Positions 60,798 to 64,000 of a DNA stretch of 64,000 nt are shown here, piece by piece. The notes under the pieces are model-generated. The model made no database searches, was not told the origin of the DNA, and saw only the letters and a list, made by a program, of their open reading frames with translations. The DNA is from Arthrobacter sp. S41 (GTDB lineage Bacteria > Actinomycetota > Actinomycetes > Actinomycetales > Micrococcaceae), in assembly GCF_004320535.1 (NCBI RefSeq), contig NZ_SIHY01000001.1:1922001-1986000 (forward strand), written 5' to 3'. The translations under genes were made by a program, and so were the position numbers. How positions within the stretch are numbered: the first letter of the stretch is position 1; each line of letters opens with the position of its first letter.

Positions 60798-61118
60798 ATG
60801 AGCCACGAATGCAACTGCGGATGCTCCAATGAGAACAACTCGAAGACCTCCCAGGGCCTACAGATCACCACTCGTGATCAGGCAACTCCCCTAAACATCC
60901 AAACGGAACTGAAGATCTCCGGCATGACGTGCGGCCACTGCGTCGCCTCGGTCACCGAAGAACTCAAGGAACTTTCCGGCGTACAAAACGTCGACGTCGT
61001 ACTCGATGCCAAGGGCATCTCCACGGCCACCGTCACCGCAACGCAGCAGCTGAGCGAAGCAAGCCTGCGCGAAGCGATCGACGAGGCCGGTTACACCCTC
61101 GAAGCAATCAACGCCTAG
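60798..61118 (+). CDS. copZ: CopZ-like copper chaperone with Cys-rich N-terminal extension
   Basis: 106 residues. The HMA domain (about 36-105) binds Cu(I) through MTCGHC (Cys45, Cys48) and delivers it to CopA. An N-terminal extension of about 35 residues starts MSHECNCGCSN, giving three more Cys (5, 7, 9); this could hold another Cu(I) and is not typical of CopZ. Lies between csoR and copA, all on one strand. Confidence 0.93.
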   Translation: MSHECNCGCSNENNSKTSQGLQITTRDQATPLNIQTELKISGMTCGHCVASVTEELKELSGVQNVDVVLDAKGISTATVTATQQLSEASLREAIDEAGYTLEAINA

Positions 61119-61175
61119 CCACCCGCGCCAGGCACAGCCCGTAAACAACGGGCCAGAAAGTGCAAGGTAGAAATA

Positions 61176-63425
61176 ATGAGCTCCCACGCACCTCAGAAGC
61201 CAATCGCAGAACTGCGTACCGTCGATCTTGATATTCAAGGCATGACGTGCGCTTCCTGCGTGAACCGAGTGGAACGCAAACTGGGCAAGCTGCCCGGTGT
61301 CAGCGCCTTGGTAAACCTCCCGCTGGAAACAGCAAAGGTTCAGGTACCGGTGGATGTCAGCGACGAAACGCTGATCAATACCGTTGAAGCTGCCGGCTAC
61401 GGCGCCTCGGTAAAAAAGCCAGCGCAGCCTGAGCAGCATCACCACGAAGGGGATGAACATTCGGGTCATGAGCATTTGGTCCCCAACCATCTGTTGCGAC
61501 GGCTGATCATTTCGGCGGCTTTCACCATCCCGCTGTTTGTGATCTCCATGGTCCCAGCCGCGCAGTTCCCGCATTGGGGATGGGTAGCCTTTGCCCTGGC
61601 CACCCCAGTGGTCTTCTATGGTGCGTGGCCTTTCCATAAGGCAGCAGCAATCAACGCCCGGCATCTGTCCTCCACCATGGATACTTTGGTGTCTCTCGGT
61701 GTGCTGGCCGCCTATCTCTTCTCGGCAACCCAGCTTGTTCTGGATCCGCAGATGACGGCACACGTGGGTATGCCCATGAGCGAGCATGCCCTCTACTTTG
61801 AGACCGCAGGCGTTGTGGCTACCTTGCTGTTGCTTGGACGCTTTCTGGAGCATCGCGCCAAAACCTCAGCATCTGACGCGCTGAAATCTTTGCTCAGTCT
61901 GGGAGCGAAGGAAGCTGTACTGCTGCGTGATGGCCAAGAAGTGAAGATCTCGGCCAGTGCATTGCAGCCAGGAGATCACTTTGTGGTGCGCCCCGGTGAG
62001 AAAATCGCCACCGATGGCACGGTCACCCACGGTGATAGCGCGGTAGATACCTCATTGCTCACTGGCGAATCCGTACCGCAACAGGTTCGCGTGGGCTCCG
62101 AAGTTACCGGGGCAACCCTGAACACTTCTGGCCGTCTAGTAATTGAAGCCACCCGCGTAGGTGAAGAAACAACCCTGGCCCAGATGGGCAAGCTAGTCTC
62201 CGAGGCACAGTCCGGCAAGGCACCCATTGCGCGGCTTGCCGACCGTATCTCGGCCGTCTTTGTGCCGATTGTTCTGGGCATCGCAGTACTCACCTTTGTT
62301 ATTTGGTGGCTGGTTTCCGCTGATCCATATCAAGCATTCAGTGCAGCTGTTGCTGTGCTAGTCATTGCTTGCCCTTGTGCTTTAGGTCTTGCCACCCCCA
62401 TCGGTTTGTTGGTGGGTACCGGCCGTGGAGCTCAACTGGGTATCTTGATCCGTGGCCCACAGGTTTTGGAAGACACACGCAAACTGGACACGATTGTTCT
62501 AGATAAGACCGGCACCGTCACCACCGGAGTGATGACACATACGGGCACAACCACCGCCGCTGGAGTGGACGCAACTGAAGTTTTGCTGTTGACCGCAGCA
62601 GTGGAACACCATTCAGAACATCCAATTGCCCAGGCTATCGCCACCGCCGGTGCCAACGTTGGCACGCTTCCCGAGGTGAGTAATTTCCGCTCGGAGCCCG
62701 GTGGCGGAGTATCGGGAACCGTGGCTGGGAAGACCATTGTTGTTGGCCGGCCCAGCTGGCTTGAAGCCCAGGGAACGCTACTTGATTCCTCGGCCCGCTC
62801 TTTGCTCGAAGAGGCTGAAGCAGCCGGCGCCACTGCGATTCTGGTTGCGGTCGATGCCCAGTTCCAAGCGGTGATTTCCGTTGGTGATCAAGTCAAAGAA
62901 ACTTCTTCAGAAGCGATCAATGAACTGCAATCCCGTGGTCTGCGGGTAGTTTTACTTACCGGTGATAACCCATCGGTGGCCGCCAAGGTGGCAACACAAG
63001 TTGGCATCAAGTCTGACGATGTTTTTGCTGGTGTACTGCCAAGCGAAAAGGCCAAGGCTATCTCTTCGCTGCAGGAGCAGGGCAAGGTTGTGGCCATGGT
63101 GGGTGACGGTGTGAACGACGCTCCGGCGTTGGCTCAAGCCGATCTCGGCATCGCCATGGGCTCCGGCACCGACGTTGCCATTGAAGCTGCAGATATTACT
63201 CTGATGGGCAATGACCTTCATCAGGTCGCTGCCGCCATTGATCTATCGGACAAAACCTTGGCCACGATCAAGATGAACCTGTTCTGGGCTTTCGCCTACA
63301 ACACTGCGGGTATCCCGATCGCGGCCTTGGGTTTGCTCAATCCAATGATTGCTGGTGCCGCTATGGCAGCCAGCTCCGTTCTGGTGGTTGCCAACTCACT
63401 GCGCCTTCGCAGCTTTGGCAAATAG
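61176..63425 (+). CDS. copA: Cu(I)-exporting P1B-type ATPase
   Basis: 749 residues. One N-terminal HMA domain (GMTCASC, Cys25/Cys28), a His-rich linker (QHHHEGDEHSGHEH, 87-100), actuator TGE (296-298), the metal-site CPC (399-401), phosphorylated Asp443 (DKTGT), SEHP and GDGVNDAP in the nucleotide domain, and C-terminal YN and MAASS motifs expected for Cu(I) pumps. It expels Cu(I) across the membrane. Last gene of the copper operon. Confidence 0.96.
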   Translation: MSSHAPQKPIAELRTVDLDIQGMTCASCVNRVERKLGKLPGVSALVNLPLETAKVQVPVDVSDETLINTVEAAGYGASVKKPAQPEQHHHEGDEHSGHEHLVPNHLLRRLIISAAFTIPLFVISMVPAAQFPHWGWVAFALATPVVFYGAWPFHKAAAINARHLSSTMDTLVSLGVLAAYLFSATQLVLDPQMTAHVGMPMSEHALYFETAGVVATLLLLGRFLEHRAKTSASDALKSLLSLGAKEAVLLRDGQEVKISASALQPGDHFVVRPGEKIATDGTVTHGDSAVDTSLLTGESVPQQVRVGSEVTGATLNTSGRLVIEATRVGEETTLAQMGKLVSEAQSGKAPIARLADRISAVFVPIVLGIAVLTFVIWWLVSADPYQAFSAAVAVLVIACPCALGLATPIGLLVGTGRGAQLGILIRGPQVLEDTRKLDTIVLDKTGTVTTGVMTHTGTTTAAGVDATEVLLLTAAVEHHSEHPIAQAIATAGANVGTLPEVSNFRSEPGGGVSGTVAGKTIVVGRPSWLEAQGTLLDSSARSLLEEAEAAGATAILVAVDAQFQAVISVGDQVKETSSEAINELQSRGLRVVLLTGDNPSVAAKVATQVGIKSDDVFAGVLPSEKAKAISSLQEQGKVVAMVGDGVNDAPALAQADLGIAMGSGTDVAIEAADITLMGNDLHQVAAAIDLSDKTLATIKMNLFWAFAYNTAGIPIAALGLLNPMIAGAAMAASSVLVVANSLRLRSFGK

Positions 63426-63433
63426 CCCGGCGG

Positions 63434-64000
63434 TTACGGAGTCTCCCTGACGCTGGTCAGGACTTTCTTCAGAGTTGAGTACTGCTCACTTGCCACGAAA
63501 GTCTTGGCCTCGTCGAGGGTGGTATCCCCGTCCTCATCAAGTCCCAGTGCGTGCAGGTACTCAGGATTCATGGCCATGATTGGGGTTTCCTCGGCACTGG
63601 TTTTGAAGTAATCAATTGCCGGTGCTTCGGTCCAGTTTTGCCATACATCATCGATGATGACGGCAACACTCAAATCCCTGTCGCCGAGGCTGGCTTCCCG
63701 GTAGTAGGAGACCACACTGGTCGGTGCGTACTGCAAATCAGGCGCTGGGGCCGAGTCGAGCACCTCGCGCTTATAGGTGTTCGGGTTGTCAGTGTCCCTG
63801 AAACTAGTCGTTTCAAGATCCAATGCGAGATTCTTCTTTGAATCCAAGATCTTGTAGACCGAATACTCGTCTTGGCATCCATATTCACAATCTTCAACGA
63901 TTTCCCAGTCTTGCGGCAGGTCAAAGGTGACGTTGTACAGCGAAACGGTACGCCAGGTACCCCCGGATCTTCGGTTGGTTCCGTTGGCTCAGGTGTCGGA
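63434..64000 (-). pseudogene. Partial secreted/lipoprotein-like gene, apparently frameshifted
   Basis: On the minus strand the reading frame ends at 63434 and is open through TVSLYNVTFDLPQDWEIVED (63870-63945) with Cys in DCEYGCQDEY, but has no start codon before a stop near 63990. At the C5 run (63960-63964) the frame switches: the upstream part is a linker of the type PTPEPTEPTEDPG in the +1 frame. One extra base in that run would give a continuous protein. Either a real frameshift or a sequencing error. The N-terminus lies beyond the window. Family not recognised. Confidence 0.7.

Noticed and set aside
60891-61853. A 320-codon open frame antisense to copZ and copA
   Set aside because: It is His/Gly/Arg-rich without domain features and lies opposite two well-supported genes; it is a shadow of their codon usage.

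Overview
The window is a chromosomal segment of a high-G+C Gram-positive bacterium. The most likely source is Micrococcaceae of the Arthrobacter/Glutamicibacter group. This is inferred from actinobacterial families (DUF2695, GOLPH3-like protein, CsoR/CopZ/CopA, RlmN with a long N-terminus), from several apparently leaderless promoters (TANNNT about 7 nt before an ATG), and from a FemX-like transferase paired with an ATP-grasp ligase. That pair would suit an A4alpha Lys-Ala-Glu/Asp peptidoglycan bridge. No rRNA, tRNA, CRISPR array, intact insertion sequence, prophage or replication origin was seen.

Layout. (1) 1-8200 is a divergent catabolic locus. One arm encodes a SnoaL/flavin-reductase fusion and a BCCT transporter (cut by the left edge). 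The other encodes a GntR regulator, two DUF1185 paralogues, an alpha/beta hydrolase, an aldehyde dehydrogenase, a 4-oxalocrotonate tautomerase-like protein and a luciferase-like monooxygenase. The enzyme set resembles known monooxygenase-initiated N-heterocycle ring-cleavage pathways (trigonelline Tgn, pyridine Pyr, uracil Rut) but has extra components, so it may be an undescribed variant. (2) 8364-11660 holds a GNAT acetyltransferase, a two-domain VOC protein and an acyl-CoA synthetase. (3) 11800-22586 is an arabinan/furanose utilisation locus: a LacI repressor, a YtfQ-YtfR-YtfT-YjfF-type furanose ABC importer and a secreted 1538-residue GH43-GH51 fusion enzyme.

(4) 22699-29682 has a DUF456 protein, an ABC exporter with a DesK/DesR-like two-component system, a DedA protein, a DUF2695 protein and an aminotransferase. 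(5) 29837-42355 is mostly housekeeping and amine metabolism: RlmN, a GOLPH3-like protein, a TauE/SafE exporter, sarcosine-oxidase-type enzyme, agmatine deiminase plus N-carbamoylputrescine amidase under a TetR regulator with two matching operators, glutaminase, thioesterase, VOC protein and SGNH hydrolase. (6) 42576-46288 looks like an envelope-stress module: a LiaFSR-like histidine kinase, response regulator and DUF4097 protein, convergent with PspA.

(7) 46369-49789 is a small defence island. It has an AAA ATPase, an Abi-family HEPN protein preceded by a structured element that could be an abiF-type RNA, a truncated second copy of the ATPase 5' end, and a RES toxin with its antitoxin. (8) 49877-54600 carries a 3-hydroxybenzoate-4-/phenol-2-monooxygenase-type flavoprotein, an NCS1 permease and an IclR regulator. 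(9) 54632-60314 holds a small Cys-rich protein missed by length cut-offs, DUF2786, GatB/YqeY and DUF4232 proteins, and the peptidoglycan-bridge candidate pair. (10) 60358-63425 is a CsoR-CopZ-CopA copper operon with two CsoR-type boxes over a leaderless promoter. The right edge holds a partial Pro-Thr-Glu-linker protein that appears frameshifted in a C5 run.
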